Below are positions 24,282 to 33,978 of a stretch of DNA of 64,000 bases, one piece after another. Numbering within the stretch: the stretch's first letter is position 1; each line of letters opens with the position of its first letter. Below the pieces are notes generated by a model, which worked only from the letters and a program-made list of their open reading frames with translations, made no database searches and had not been told where the DNA came from. The stretch comes from Calothrix sp. PCC 6303 (lineage in GTDB: Bacteria > Cyanobacteriota > Cyanobacteriia > Cyanobacteriales > Nostocaceae), in NCBI RefSeq assembly GCF_000317435.1, contig NC_019751.1:2666001-2730000 (forward strand), read 5' to 3'. Position numbers and translations under genes: made by a program.

Positions 24282-26808
24282 GATTTTTTCTCCGTAAAAA
24301 AGCTGATGTGAAATATGTCCAAACAGTAGCAGATGGTAAAAAGCAAGGTAAGAGAATTGCTAGGGATGATATATATATTTCCAAACTAATAATTCCATAA
24401 ACGACCGTTAGTAAAGAAAGTAACATCAACCATTGCCAACGATACCGGGGATGTTTGCGTAATAAAAAGTAGAGATATTTCCCCATCAAGACAGCAATCC
24501 CCAATATCCAAACATCGGGAATAGGTATAACCAATCTCTGCGTGAGAAAATGATGCACCATATATGCATGAACTTCTCCACCAGGTATGATTTTGCTATT
24601 GTTTCCCTGTTGCAGTCGCCAAAAATCTAGTGCTGGTGGTACATCAAAATTATCTTCTTTATCCATCGACATTCCCGCTTCATCATATCCCCCTGGTGCG
24701 ATAATAACTACTTGTTTTTGTAGGTTCGCTAAGGGTAGATTTTTACTATCTTGCTCTAACAATTTCCACGCAGGGACGGATTCATATATTTGATTGGGAG
24801 GGATGGAAAAATCAATAATCGGATGCAGCCAAGTTTGGGCAATGATAGCACTATAATAGGTGATTGGTTGCAACCGAGAACGAGGTGAATTCAAAATATT
24901 ATTCTCTAGGGTATTCTGTTTATTCTGGTTCAGATAATTATTTAACTGCTGCCAAAAATTGCTTTGACTATCTAGTTTCGGTTGGGGAATTTGGAAATTA
25001 TTTTTACTATCTTTCCTAGAATAATCGATAAAAGATTGTAATTGATGCGATAAAGCTAATATACCTGCAAAAGGGAAAGGTTTTGAATTATTCCCCGATG
25101 ATGGTAACAGTGTCAAATAACAAGGTCTACGCTGTACATTATGACACAATAATATTTCTATTTCACCATCTAAACTCCAATTTGAGCTAGCAATATCTGG
25201 TATCACAGTTTGCCAAACTCCAGCATTAGATTCTTCTCCTGCGAATATAAACCAAGTTGGATTAGGTGATGTATTAACCCCTTTTTTGATTGCTTGAGCT
25301 AAGATTTTATCGTTTGCTGGTTGGTGTCGATCTAATACAAAGTCAATACCGATTATTTTTGCATTTCTATCTGTTAGTTGATTGACTAAACTTGCGATAT
25401 ATTCGCGGTTCATCGGTCTAGGATTACTAATTTTGCCTTTAGATTTTTTAATTGATTCGTCGTCTATTTTTATGAGTAATACGGGAGGAACCTCTTGCTG
25501 GTAAAACTTTCCTGTGAGTTGACGATAGAGAGCTTGTACCCATAATCTGTGTCCTAATAAGTGATTTTGGATAGAAATTTGTAAGCTAATTAATAATAAA
25601 GCTGTAAGTGCGATCGCTTCTTTGCGAGCAGGAATAATTTTTTGGAGCCTTTGTTTAATTCCAAATGGTTCAACCTTAAATAAAGGTGCTTCGGGATGAC
25701 GAAATAAAGAAGGGATTAAATAAGCACTGGGATATGTCAGATTTTTCTCTGTTTTTAGATATTGTGAGGATAACAATAAAGCTTCGTGAACATCTTTAAA
25801 TTCCGCTAAAGCTTGTAAAAAGTGTAGTAAAAATTCTCCTGCTACCGCATTATGAACTGGTTCACGCATCACAGCAACTTGACTTAAACCCAAGTCAATA
25901 AGAGAGTTAGCAATATTCAAACCATTGCAGGAGTTGAAAATTGCAAATTGTAAACCACGCTTTATTGCAATACTTAAGAATGGTGCAATTTCACTAATGG
26001 ATAAAGTGGCGTTTTTAGCAATACTAATTTCTCCTCCTGTGATATTATTTTCATTACTGTGTCCAGCAAAAAACAAGATATCCCAGCCTGATTCTGAGGT
26101 AAGAGCCTCTTTAATTTTAGTTTTTAAATCTGGAATACTTGCTTCTGACTGCAATCCGACAAATTTGACATCAATTATATTTTTAAATTGACGCATTGCT
26201 TCCTTCTCAGCTTGAAAATCCAAGCCAGTTTCATCTCCTAAAATTGCTAATACTCTCACTTTACGAGTAAGTCGATGATTTTTCTGTGCAAATCCTTGAT
26301 GAATATTTATTGGTGTACGAACAATGCGAACTTTGCCAGAAGAAAGTGCAAATTCTGTACCAATTTCCCACGATTCCCAAGGAAAGCGTTCTAAATCTAT
26401 GGTGTTACAAGTAACAAAAAGATTTGTGACTTCTGGAAATTGAGAAGAGGGTTCTATCTTTTCTTTTTCTACTGCTACATTAGCCAAAGCCATACGAATT
26501 TCATATAATTCTCCACAACGCAACCATTTATGAAATTCCAACAAAAATTTAGCTTCAGCTTGAACTAATTTTCCGTGCCAATCAGTCGGAGGAGTAGCAA
26601 GAACACCACTATCTGCTATCCGACCACGTACTGATTGTGCTTTGTAATTTTTGTAATAATTTAGATAGGAACGTTGCCAATCTTGATAGAATATGGTGAT
26701 ATTTTGAGGATAGGGAATTGTCACATTTAGCTGCTGTCCTTTTCCCCAAGAGAGTTGAAATAAACAAAGTTTTTCGATGTGTTGAACTTTGAGATAAAAG
26801 TTGCTCAT
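24274..26808 (-). CDS. membrane CHAT-CHASE2 protein
   Basis: The 844-residue product has no signal peptide. Residues ~185-375 form a CHAT protease domain with His250 in FFAGHSNE and Cys294 in FNSCNGL. A membrane segment follows at ~393-412 (IALTALLLISLQISIQ), then a CHASE2 sensor domain (~440-745, with VLLIKIDDESI and IGIDFVLDRH), then three C-terminal membrane segments. CHASE2 is an extracytoplasmic sensor domain, so the CHAT domain should face the cytoplasm, in contrast to the exported CHATs around it. It would be a transmembrane receptor with a protease output. It follows the 1811-residue CHAT gene by 72 bases and overlaps the DUF928-like gene. Confidence 0.85.
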   Translation of the reverse strand: MSNFYLKVQHIEKLCLFQLSWGKGQQLNVTIPYPQNITIFYQDWQRSYLNYYKNYKAQSVRGRIADSGVLATPPTDWHGKLVQAEAKFLLEFHKWLRCGELYEIRMALANVAVEKEKIEPSSQFPEVTNLFVTCNTIDLERFPWESWEIGTEFALSSGKVRIVRTPINIHQGFAQKNHRLTRKVRVLAILGDETGLDFQAEKEAMRQFKNIIDVKFVGLQSEASIPDLKTKIKEALTSESGWDILFFAGHSNENNITGGEISIAKNATLSISEIAPFLSIAIKRGLQFAIFNSCNGLNIANSLIDLGLSQVAVMREPVHNAVAGEFLLHFLQALAEFKDVHEALLLSSQYLKTEKNLTYPSAYLIPSLFRHPEAPLFKVEPFGIKQRLQKIIPARKEAIALTALLLISLQISIQNHLLGHRLWVQALYRQLTGKFYQQEVPPVLLIKIDDESIKKSKGKISNPRPMNREYIASLVNQLTDRNAKIIGIDFVLDRHQPANDKILAQAIKKGVNTSPNPTWFIFAGEESNAGVWQTVIPDIASSNWSLDGEIEILLCHNVQRRPCYLTLLPSSGNNSKPFPFAGILALSHQLQSFIDYSRKDSKNNFQIPQPKLDSQSNFWQQLNNYLNQNKQNTLENNILNSPRSRLQPITYYSAIIAQTWLHPIIDFSIPPNQIYESVPAWKLLEQDSKNLPLANLQKQVVIIAPGGYDEAGMSMDKEDNFDVPPALDFWRLQQGNNSKIIPGGEVHAYMVHHFLTQRLVIPIPDVWILGIAVLMGKYLYFLLRKHPRYRWQWLMLLSLLTVVYGIISLEIYISSLAILLPCFLPSATVWTYFTSAFLRRKNHE

Positions 26809-26880
26809 TTGTGGTTGCTGATTGGTAGTGCGTTATTTATTAGTAAGGAGAGATGCAATTAATTACATCTCTGATGTTGT

Positions 26881-29800
26881 TTATAAACCGTTACCAATTA
26901 AAATAAATGGTGCCCAGTAGTAGGGGTGAGAGTAGCTACTTTTTCGCTGCTCATTTCTGGGTAATGCTTCTTCTTCTCTGTCTACATAAGCACCACGTTT
27001 ATCACCATTTTCTACCGTATAATTATTACCTTTGAGCATACTTAATTGTGCTTGACGCAATGCTTGAGATTTTGTCATTTTGCCAGTAGCTAAGTTTTTA
27101 TAAAAATCTTGCATTAGTTTAGCCGTACTGGGGTCATCCACCTTCCACAGAGAAGCCATTACTGATTTCGCACCTCTTTTCAAAAAATAATTAGCAAAAG
27201 CATTAATCTCTATACCTTCTTGATTAGGACTAGAAAGTGCTGTTTGACAAGCAGAAAGTACAACAAGATGGATATATTTTAAATCAACCAAAGTTTGAAT
27301 CCGAATTGGATTCAATAAAGTTTTATCCCCTAAAAGTATGTAAGATTGTTGTGAACTATTAGGGTCAAATACACCATGAGTCGCCAAATGCAAAACATTG
27401 TTATCTTTCAGATTATTTTGCATTATAGAGAAATTAAATTGAGAGTTTAAGAAAGTTTTTCCATTATAAATGCCTTGTTGATCGCTAGAATCATTTTGTT
27501 CTTTGACAATAAAATCTAATTCTTTGGGTACACTCTTTAAGCCATTAAAAGCAGGTATTATACCATTTTGAGGTACAGAATCAGAGAGTCCCATTCCTAA
27601 TATATTCGTATCTCCAGTGCTTAGGGATGGCGACGGTTTAGTCGTATTTGTTAAATCTGCGGAAGGTGCAACATAAATAGAATATTTTTCGATCAGGTAT
27701 TGATTTCCATCAAATAATGCACTTGTGGGAATATAACGTGTCACCCTATCCAAAGCAAAAACCAAATTTTCTACAGGGTTAGCGTTTAATTCTTTTTCTA
27801 TTGGTTTAATAAGCCAGCCATAAAGCTTTTTACTTGCTGCTTTTACCTTAGTAATATCTTCACCACCGCAGTAAGCTAATTTTTCACATTTTTCCATCAA
27901 ACTGCGAAATTCTTTTACTGCATTTCCTAATTCTACACGCCCAACCGGAACAGTAACTGTTTTTACGACACCTTTTTTGCCATACAACTGTATATGTAAT
28001 TCTCGTTCTCCCACTAATGGATAAATCATTACAGTGTTGGGACTAGCTTCAACGATTTCTCCAATTTTTCCTAAGATTGTAGGGTCAAAGAAAATATCAT
28101 CTTTATGACGGTTATCACTTATTAACTTATTAAGCCCTTCCAACTGCTGTATATATTGTGTAATTACCTCACTTCGCTTCTGTGTTAATTGGCTACATTT
28201 TTGACTATTTGTTGGTTTACATTCAGTAATTTGATATCCCAAAGCGATAATAGAATCGTTTAAGGCTGGAACTTTCCTTTCTGTTTCCGTGAGGGGAATT
28301 TGTGGTTTTTCAGTAGAATCACTTCGAGTATTTGTAGACTCACTAATTTCCTGTCTTCTTAATAAATCTTGCACGTATAACGCTTCTTTATCTTTTCCCT
28401 GCTTAATTAATAACTCTGCCAGTTGACGATAAATATCTGAAACTTTGACTTTATCGAAATCAAATGTTGAATTTAAGAATGAGTTTTGTAATTCCTTGGG
28501 TAAACCTTCGATACCGCTACGAATTTCTTCAAGTCTATTCACAGATTTTTTATAGAATGTAATAGCAACATTAGGTTGATTTAAATTCTGATAAACCTGT
28601 GCTAATCCAGCATAAATACCTGCGTCTGCACCTTTGACTTGATTCTCTGTTTTAATTGCTAAAGCTTGTTGATAAGCAACTATTGCTTGTTCTGTTCTAC
28701 CAAACTTGCGATGTATGTGTCCAATTAAAGCTAATCCAGTTTTTTCCCAAGCTGTATTTTTTACTTGCCTAGCAAACGCTAAATATATTTTTGCTGACTC
28801 TATAGCTTTTTGCTCATTTTCTAAATCAGCGTAACCAATACTCACTATTGAATTAGCAAGTGCTTCTAACCGAGGTTCTTTAATTTCCTGAAATATTTTT
28901 AATGCCTTTTGGGCTAAGTCTACAGATTTTTGCGATTCATTCTGCCTAAAATTAATTTGACTGAGAATTAATAAAGCAGTACCTTCAATTCGTCTATTTT
29001 TGAGTTGTTGAGCTATCGTCAATACTTGTTGGTAATACTCCTGGCTTCTTGTGTAGTCTCCTAAATTATGATAAATGTCTCCTAGAGTTGCTTGAGGTTC
29101 TAACATTAAAGGTGGACTTTTAATGTCTTGAGCAATTTTCAAACTTTGTTGTGTTAATTCCAAGGCTTTTTGATAATCATTGCGAGAGTTATAAATACTG
29201 CCTAATTTCGCTAGCCCCATTGATTCAAGAGCAGGATTTTTAAGCTCCCGTGCAATTGCTAAACCTTGTTCAACAAGTTCTGTACCTTTTTGATATTCAC
29301 CAATACTGCTGTAAGAGTAGCCTAAAACAATCAGTATACCTGCTTCAACAGGAGGGTTTTTCAGTTGCTTTACTTGTGGCAAACGTGGCTCTGCTAATGC
29401 AATAAGTTTTTGATATTCTCCTAATGCTTCATAGAGAGTCGCAAGTTCACCAACTGCCGCTATTTCTCCTGCAAAAAACTTATTGTTAGGTGTTATTTCC
29501 AAAGCTTTTTCTAGAGCAGTAACACCCTGTTGATACTCTCCGCGCAGTTTATGGGACTTGCCCATATACATTAAACCAAGTATTTCATAATTGGGATTGT
29601 TTTGTTGTTTAGCTATAGTTAATATTTGTTGGGCTGCTTCTACAGCTTTAGATGTATCTCCTACGGATAAGTAACTTTCACTTAATGCACCTAAAGCAGT
29701 TACTTCAGATCCAAGATTCTTTTGCTGTGTGATAGCTACAACTTGCTGTGCTGTAGATAGAGCTTTTTGAAATTCACCCTGATCATGATAAACATTTACA

Positions 29801-32316
29801 AAAATTACTAAAGCATCACGCTCTAGACGAGGGTTTTCTAAACGTTTGGCAATATTTAATAATTGCTGTGCTGCTTCTAGAGCATTACTAAAATCACCAA
29901 GCTCATTATAATTATCGCCTAATTGTTGTAGTGCCTGTGCTTCTATTCTTGGTTCTTGAATTTGTCGTGCAATTTTTAAGGCTTTTTGTGCAGCATCAAT
30001 GCTTTTGAGCTTATCTCTAAAAGAATTGCTATATAAAGCAGCTAAATTCAGTAGTGCTGCTGCTTCAAACTTTAGTTTGCCGAAGCTTTGGGCTGTTTTT
30101 AGCTGTTGATTAGCAAACTCTAATGCTTTATCAAGTTGTCCCATATTCTCGTAACTACTACTTAATCCATCTATAGCAAAGAGTTGCACTTCTTGGGCAT
30201 TCTCTTGTAGATATGAAGGTAGTTTACTAATTTCAATTTTCTGTGCTATCGCTAAAGCTTCCTGATTGGTTTCAAGTTGTTGTTGATGTTTACCTGCAAT
30301 TGCATAATCAGAAGCAAGGGTAACTAGTGCATAAGCTAAACCTAATAAGTCCTTTTGTTCTCTTTTAATCGCAACTTGTCTCTCTAAAACTTCAATTTTT
30401 TTGATAGTATTACCCTGAGAAGCATAAATTTGAGCAAGGTTATTGAGGGCACTATTTTCCAGTTCCCTATCTTTTATATCTCGTGCAATTTTGACAGCTT
30501 GCTGTGAGAATTCTAGCGCCTTCTGATTATCTCCCAAAATTAAGTAGCTTTGACCTAATGCATATAAACATGTGGCTTCTTCGGCTTCTTGCTTGAGTTC
30601 TTTAGCAAGGTTTAAGGCTTCCTCTGCAAACTCAATACGACGTGGCAATCCTGCTTTCGCTTGAGCAATTAAGCCTCTGGTGTAGAAATTAACAGCTTTT
30701 GAACCATAGTGTGAAGATACTAATAATAGACTTTTTAAAATAGCGGGCTTATCTTTGATTTCTCTTTGTATCTTTAATGCTTGTTGATAGTATTCTATGG
30801 ATTTTTCTTTATTATCTTGGAAGCTATAAGCCGACCCAATACCAATGAGTATATTTGCTGTGAGTCCCTGATTTTTTGCTTCTTGGGCAACTGGTAAAGC
30901 TTGTTGGTAAGCTGCTATAGCTTGGTCATACTGCTGTAAATTTAAGTAACTATCACCAATGCTGTCGAGAATCTGTGCTTCTAGTGATTTATTGCTAATT
31001 TCTCTGGCAATAGGCAGTGCTTGTTGATAAAATTTTAAAGCTGAGTCATACTTCTTCTGGAGAAAGTAAGAAATTCCTATTTGATTAATAACTATACCTT
31101 CAAAATTAGTGTCACCTGCTTCTCTAGCAGCCATAACTGCTTGTTGATAAAACTCAATTGCTTGTTGATGTTGCTTTTTTCTGAAAAAACAATCTCCAAT
31201 TGCCGCAATAATATTAGCTTTAAAATCCTTATCTTTTACTTCCGCCGCAAATGGCAATGCTTGCTGAAAAAACTCTAAAGCACGGTCATAGTTTTCTTGC
31301 TTAAAGTAAGTACTTCCTATCCATTTAAAAATATTACCTTGCAAGTGCTTATTATTTGATTTTTTAGCATTAGCTAATTCTTCCTGATAAAAAACTATAT
31401 TCCGATCGTATTGTTTGAGATTGTTAAAAGCATCTCCTGTTGACGCTATAATACTTTCTTCTGCTGGGCTAATTCCTGCTTCTCGAATTAAAGGTAAAGC
31501 TTGTTGATAATACTGAATTGCTTGCTCGTATTTCTCTAGCTTAAAATACATTGTTCCTATCTGCTGTAAACTTCTACCCTCAACAGCACGGTTTCCTACC
31601 TCTCGGTTTACTGCTAGTGACTTGTTGTACCATTCCAAAGCGCGAGGATAATCATCTGCATTCCAATAAACTTGCGCTATTCTAAATAAGGTCAATCCTT
31701 CTTGAAACTTGTCTTTTAGTTCTTGGTGTAGCGCTAATGCTTCCTGTAAAAGTTTTAAACCTTGTTCTTGCTTTTTCAAGAAAACATAAGTAAATCCCAT
31801 TTTACTAAGAGTCGCTGCTTCCCCATTTCTATCTTTTACCTCACGGCGAATTGCTAAGGCTTGTTGTAAAGTTTCGAGCGATTTTTCGTCTTTTTCCAGA
31901 ATCAGGTAAACCACACCTAGAATATCTAGGGTTTCTCCCTCTCCAGCACGATCTTTAATTTCCCTACGAACTGTCAAAGCTTGTTGTAGAATTTCCAATG
32001 CTTTGTCGTTTTGCTGCAACCCGTTATAAACCTGCCCTATATTATTCAGCGTTTGCCCAATTCCCGCTTTATCCCCCAATTTTCGCCGAATCTCCAACAC
32101 CCGTTGATAAGTCTGCAACGCTTTAGGATATTCCCCACGACGAAACTGCTGCACCCCATCCTGAAACAACTTATCAGCTTCCGCTTTCCCATCTGAACTA
32201 GCCGCAGTTTGTGCCAATGTATGCTTGACTACCACATCACTCGCTGCCAAACCAACACCACAAGTCAGTGAAAACACCAAACTAGCTAAAGCAAAACTCT
32301 TCAATCGGTTAGACAT
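26881..32316 (-). CDS. giant exported TPR-CHAT protease
   Basis: The 1811-residue product is among the largest CHAT proteins one would expect. A signal peptide (LKSFALASLVFSLTCGVGLAA) precedes about 30 consecutive 40-residue TPR units (residues ~45-1290), then a helical linker (~1300-1500) and a C-terminal CHAT domain. The dyad is intact: His in VLHLATHGVFD and Cys in VVLSACQTALSS, followed by FANYFLKRGAKSV. Unlike the other CHATs here it has the ACQTA rather than ACDTG variant and an insertion before the C-terminus (HPYYWAPFILIG). The TPR superhelix could enclose a large substrate or several partners. The bipartite element lies 53 bases upstream, and the CHASE2-CHAT and DUF928-like genes follow. 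Confidence 0.92.
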   Translation of the reverse strand: MSNRLKSFALASLVFSLTCGVGLAASDVVVKHTLAQTAASSDGKAEADKLFQDGVQQFRRGEYPKALQTYQRVLEIRRKLGDKAGIGQTLNNIGQVYNGLQQNDKALEILQQALTVRREIKDRAGEGETLDILGVVYLILEKDEKSLETLQQALAIRREVKDRNGEAATLSKMGFTYVFLKKQEQGLKLLQEALALHQELKDKFQEGLTLFRIAQVYWNADDYPRALEWYNKSLAVNREVGNRAVEGRSLQQIGTMYFKLEKYEQAIQYYQQALPLIREAGISPAEESIIASTGDAFNNLKQYDRNIVFYQEELANAKKSNNKHLQGNIFKWIGSTYFKQENYDRALEFFQQALPFAAEVKDKDFKANIIAAIGDCFFRKKQHQQAIEFYQQAVMAAREAGDTNFEGIVINQIGISYFLQKKYDSALKFYQQALPIAREISNKSLEAQILDSIGDSYLNLQQYDQAIAAYQQALPVAQEAKNQGLTANILIGIGSAYSFQDNKEKSIEYYQQALKIQREIKDKPAILKSLLLVSSHYGSKAVNFYTRGLIAQAKAGLPRRIEFAEEALNLAKELKQEAEEATCLYALGQSYLILGDNQKALEFSQQAVKIARDIKDRELENSALNNLAQIYASQGNTIKKIEVLERQVAIKREQKDLLGLAYALVTLASDYAIAGKHQQQLETNQEALAIAQKIEISKLPSYLQENAQEVQLFAIDGLSSSYENMGQLDKALEFANQQLKTAQSFGKLKFEAAALLNLAALYSNSFRDKLKSIDAAQKALKIARQIQEPRIEAQALQQLGDNYNELGDFSNALEAAQQLLNIAKRLENPRLERDALVIFVNVYHDQGEFQKALSTAQQVVAITQQKNLGSEVTALGALSESYLSVGDTSKAVEAAQQILTIAKQQNNPNYEILGLMYMGKSHKLRGEYQQGVTALEKALEITPNNKFFAGEIAAVGELATLYEALGEYQKLIALAEPRLPQVKQLKNPPVEAGILIVLGYSYSSIGEYQKGTELVEQGLAIARELKNPALESMGLAKLGSIYNSRNDYQKALELTQQSLKIAQDIKSPPLMLEPQATLGDIYHNLGDYTRSQEYYQQVLTIAQQLKNRRIEGTALLILSQINFRQNESQKSVDLAQKALKIFQEIKEPRLEALANSIVSIGYADLENEQKAIESAKIYLAFARQVKNTAWEKTGLALIGHIHRKFGRTEQAIVAYQQALAIKTENQVKGADAGIYAGLAQVYQNLNQPNVAITFYKKSVNRLEEIRSGIEGLPKELQNSFLNSTFDFDKVKVSDIYRQLAELLIKQGKDKEALYVQDLLRRQEISESTNTRSDSTEKPQIPLTETERKVPALNDSIIALGYQITECKPTNSQKCSQLTQKRSEVITQYIQQLEGLNKLISDNRHKDDIFFDPTILGKIGEIVEASPNTVMIYPLVGERELHIQLYGKKGVVKTVTVPVGRVELGNAVKEFRSLMEKCEKLAYCGGEDITKVKAASKKLYGWLIKPIEKELNANPVENLVFALDRVTRYIPTSALFDGNQYLIEKYSIYVAPSADLTNTTKPSPSLSTGDTNILGMGLSDSVPQNGIIPAFNGLKSVPKELDFIVKEQNDSSDQQGIYNGKTFLNSQFNFSIMQNNLKDNNVLHLATHGVFDPNSSQQSYILLGDKTLLNPIRIQTLVDLKYIHLVVLSACQTALSSPNQEGIEINAFANYFLKRGAKSVMASLWKVDDPSTAKLMQDFYKNLATGKMTKSQALRQAQLSMLKGNNYTVENGDKRGAYVDREEEALPRNEQRKSSYSHPYYWAPFILIGNGL

Positions 32317-32369
32317 TGGTTACTCCTCTTTTATCGCTACATGCGATCGCATTGCTTGTTCAATTTCTT

Positions 32370-32399
32370 GTATTTCTGAGGGCAAACCAGGTTATGCCA
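32370..32399 (-). promoter_or_regulatory. bipartite upstream element, copy 5
   Basis: On the minus strand TGGCATAACCTG, 10 nt, AGAAATAC, 53 bases before the giant CHAT gene. Spacing is one base longer than in the other copies. Confidence 0.82.
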
Positions 32400-32605
32400 A
32401 AATTTACGCAAAACTTAAAAATAAACCTCAGCATAGTTACGATACCTTGAGGTGACATACCGTACAAACACTGATGGCTATGTGCAATGTAAAGATATTG
32501 TGAAGAAATGTCAAAAAAGTTTCTCGTATTCCCTGCATCACAACATGAATACCTTTTGCTATCCTATAAATGTAAACCACTTTTGTGATTTCATAGTTGA
32601 CACTT

Positions 32606-32812
32606 ATGGCAGGAAGAAAGAAACTTGATCGCACCAATCTCCATGCACGAGTAGCCCAAGGGACGGGAGACAAGTTAAAGGAAATCGCCCATAATATAGG
32701 CTATGTCTATGATGATGAAGGCTCCACCGGACAATTATTGGATGCGATCGCTAACGGAGAAATTATCTTAATTCTCAGCAATAAATCATCTGTAATATCT
32801 AAAAATAGCTAA
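32606..32812 (+). CDS. small ribbon-helix-helix-like protein
   Basis: Start taken at 32606 (MAGRKKLDRTNLHARVAQGT). The 68-residue product has a basic N-terminus, a short strand (RTNLHARV), a helix (TGDKLKEIAHNIG), and a GSTGQLLDAIANGEI segment. This arrangement resembles small Arc/CopG-like DNA-binding proteins of cyanobacteria. It could be a regulator of the divergent protease operon (the intergenic region of 280 bp is shared) or of its downstream neighbours; the sequence does not decide between these. No ribosome site is obvious. Confidence 0.6.
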   Translation: MAGRKKLDRTNLHARVAQGTGDKLKEIAHNIGYVYDDEGSTGQLLDAIANGEIILILSNKSSVISKNS

Positions 32813-32900
32813 ATTTATTCACAAAAAGTGGTGTAAAAGCAATTTAAAATAAATTTGGGGACAATTGTGTCCCCATTTACCGAATTAAGGAGGTGATTTA

Positions 32901-33089
32901 TTGAATCAAAACGGTAACGGTCATCGAGGTTTCTGGAATCCAGTTAAAATCTTTATCCGTCTTTTCCAAGGTGTTTGGAAAAAGCGAGATGAAGTATCGG
33001 GAGAAACCTACCTCGTTGACTCAGAAACAGTGAGTCCAGTCGGCGGTGTCGGTTTCCGTCCCGTCGAACTGGCGAACCAGAAGGGTTGA
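32901..33089 (+). CDS. small hypothetical protein with a strong ribosome site and TTG start
   Basis: The start is TTG at 32901, chosen because AAGGAGGTGA, nearly the full anti-Shine-Dalgarno complement, lies 6 bases upstream. The 62-residue product (LNQNGNGHRGFWNPVKIFIRL start) is not recognised; it has an amphipathic aromatic N-terminal helix. In the +1 frame, coding-like sequence continues past the stop for 20 codons (RRVEQDLEDIADEPGEQ) to a TAA at 33146-33148, just before a terminator, so a frameshift or a programmed shift at about 33070-33080 is possible. Confidence 0.6.
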   Translation: MNQNGNGHRGFWNPVKIFIRLFQGVWKKRDEVSGETYLVDSETVSPVGGVGFRPVELANQKG

Positions 33090-33159
33090 GCAAGACCTGG
33101 AAGACATCGCTGATGAACCAGGTGAGCAAAACAACATCAACAACTAACATATAGTTAGT

Positions 33160-33184
33160 AGCCCCTAGTAGCCTGCTAGGGGCT
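33160..33184 (+). terminator. intrinsic-type terminator hairpin
   Basis: AGCCCCTAG and CTAGGGGCT form a 9-bp stem with a 7-nt loop, followed by TTACTC, placed 70 bases after the stop of the small TTG-start gene. Confidence 0.7.
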
Positions 33185-33211
33185 TTACTCAAAATTAAAA
33201 CTGATTTAATT

Positions 33212-33532
33212 ATGGCAGATTCTAGCACCACAGTCGTTTGTCCTGTGTATTATCAAATTATTCAGCGCAGAGGTAATGGTTGGGCTTTTAAACATGGTGA
33301 ACCATTTTTAAACTTATTTAATGCTCCAAATTTATCCCCCGAAGACGAATTTGCAGCATTTGGGACATCGATGAAAAAAGTTGCGATCGCGCTTTTCCGC
33401 ATCAATGGAGGTAAGCAGGGTTACTACATTGCCAATATCTTGGATAAACAATATTACTATTGCGGTACTGAGTGGGAAGATGTGAAAATCAAACTTAAGG
33501 AATTGGGGATTGGTAAAGATGACCCAATTTAG
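33212..33532 (+). CDS. conserved-looking cyanobacterial hypothetical protein
   Basis: The 106-residue product has two aromatic segments (YQIIQRRGNGWAFKHGEP and QGYYIANILDKQYYYCG) with helices between them and a short acidic end. No family is recognised, and there is no signal peptide. The codon use and length are like those of real genes here, and it starts shortly after a terminator. It ends three bases before a broken PIN-domain gene, so the two may once have formed one unit. No function is assigned. Confidence 0.6.
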   Translation: MADSSTTVVCPVYYQIIQRRGNGWAFKHGEPFLNLFNAPNLSPEDEFAAFGTSMKKVAIALFRINGGKQGYYIANILDKQYYYCGTEWEDVKIKLKELGIGKDDPI

Positions 33533-33535
33533 AAG

Positions 33536-33751
33536 ATGAGATTGTTGCTTGATACCCACGCATTTCTGTGGTTTATCGAAGGGAATCTCAATTTGAGCGA
33601 TGCCTGCGGCGAGCTTCGCTAACGCACAAGACAATTGATTGAGGATGAAAATAATCAGCGTTTCTTGAGTATTGCCAGTCTGTGGGAAATTTCCATTAAA
33701 GTTAGCATAGGGAAACTAGTTTATTTAACACAAGCGAGGACAAAGCGATGA
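33536..33751 (+). pseudogene. PIN-domain toxin (VapC-like) gene broken by a palindromic repeat
   Basis: The frame starts MRLLLDTHAFLWFIEGNLNL, the typical VapC start with the first catalytic Asp (LLDTHAFLW), then runs into GCGATGCCTGCGGCGAGC-TTCGCTAACGC, a cyanobacterial palindromic repeat, which brings in the stop TAA at 33620-33622. In the same frame after the repeat the protein resumes as RQLIEDENNQRFLSIASLWE, then ISIKVSIGKLVYL, and ends at a TGA (33749-33751) overlapping the next gene. The C-terminal half of the PIN domain is missing. It is therefore a dead toxin gene, interrupted in frame and truncated by the neighbouring toxin-antitoxin module. Confidence 0.85.
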
Positions 33752-33978
33752 CTATTATCACAATAGATGATGAACTAATTAATGAAATTATCGCGGTCAG
33801 TCACTATGAAAATCCACAGGAAGCAGTAATTAAAATATTATCCAATTACTTGCAGCAGCAAAAAAAAGAACTGCCTTTGTTTGAGCGACTACGTTTTATA
33901 GATGACGAATCTGCCGAAGATGATATCGCCTCGTTGTTTGAACGTGATAGAGACACAGGCAGGAATTTTGAACTATGA
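33748..33978 (+). CDS. type II antitoxin (VapB-like)
   Basis: The 76-residue product starts MTIITIDDELINEIIAVSHY, the usual strand-helix start of small VapB-type antitoxins, then ends in an acidic tail (DDESAEDDIASLFERDR) that would bind the toxin. It overlaps the PIN toxin by 4 bases (ATGA), so the two are translationally coupled. Antitoxins of this kind also bind their own promoter, but no separate promoter is visible because the reading frame begins inside the end of the broken PIN gene. Confidence 0.8.
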   Translation: MTIITIDDELINEIIAVSHYENPQEAVIKILSNYLQQQKKELPLFERLRFIDDESAEDDIASLFERDRDTGRNFEL

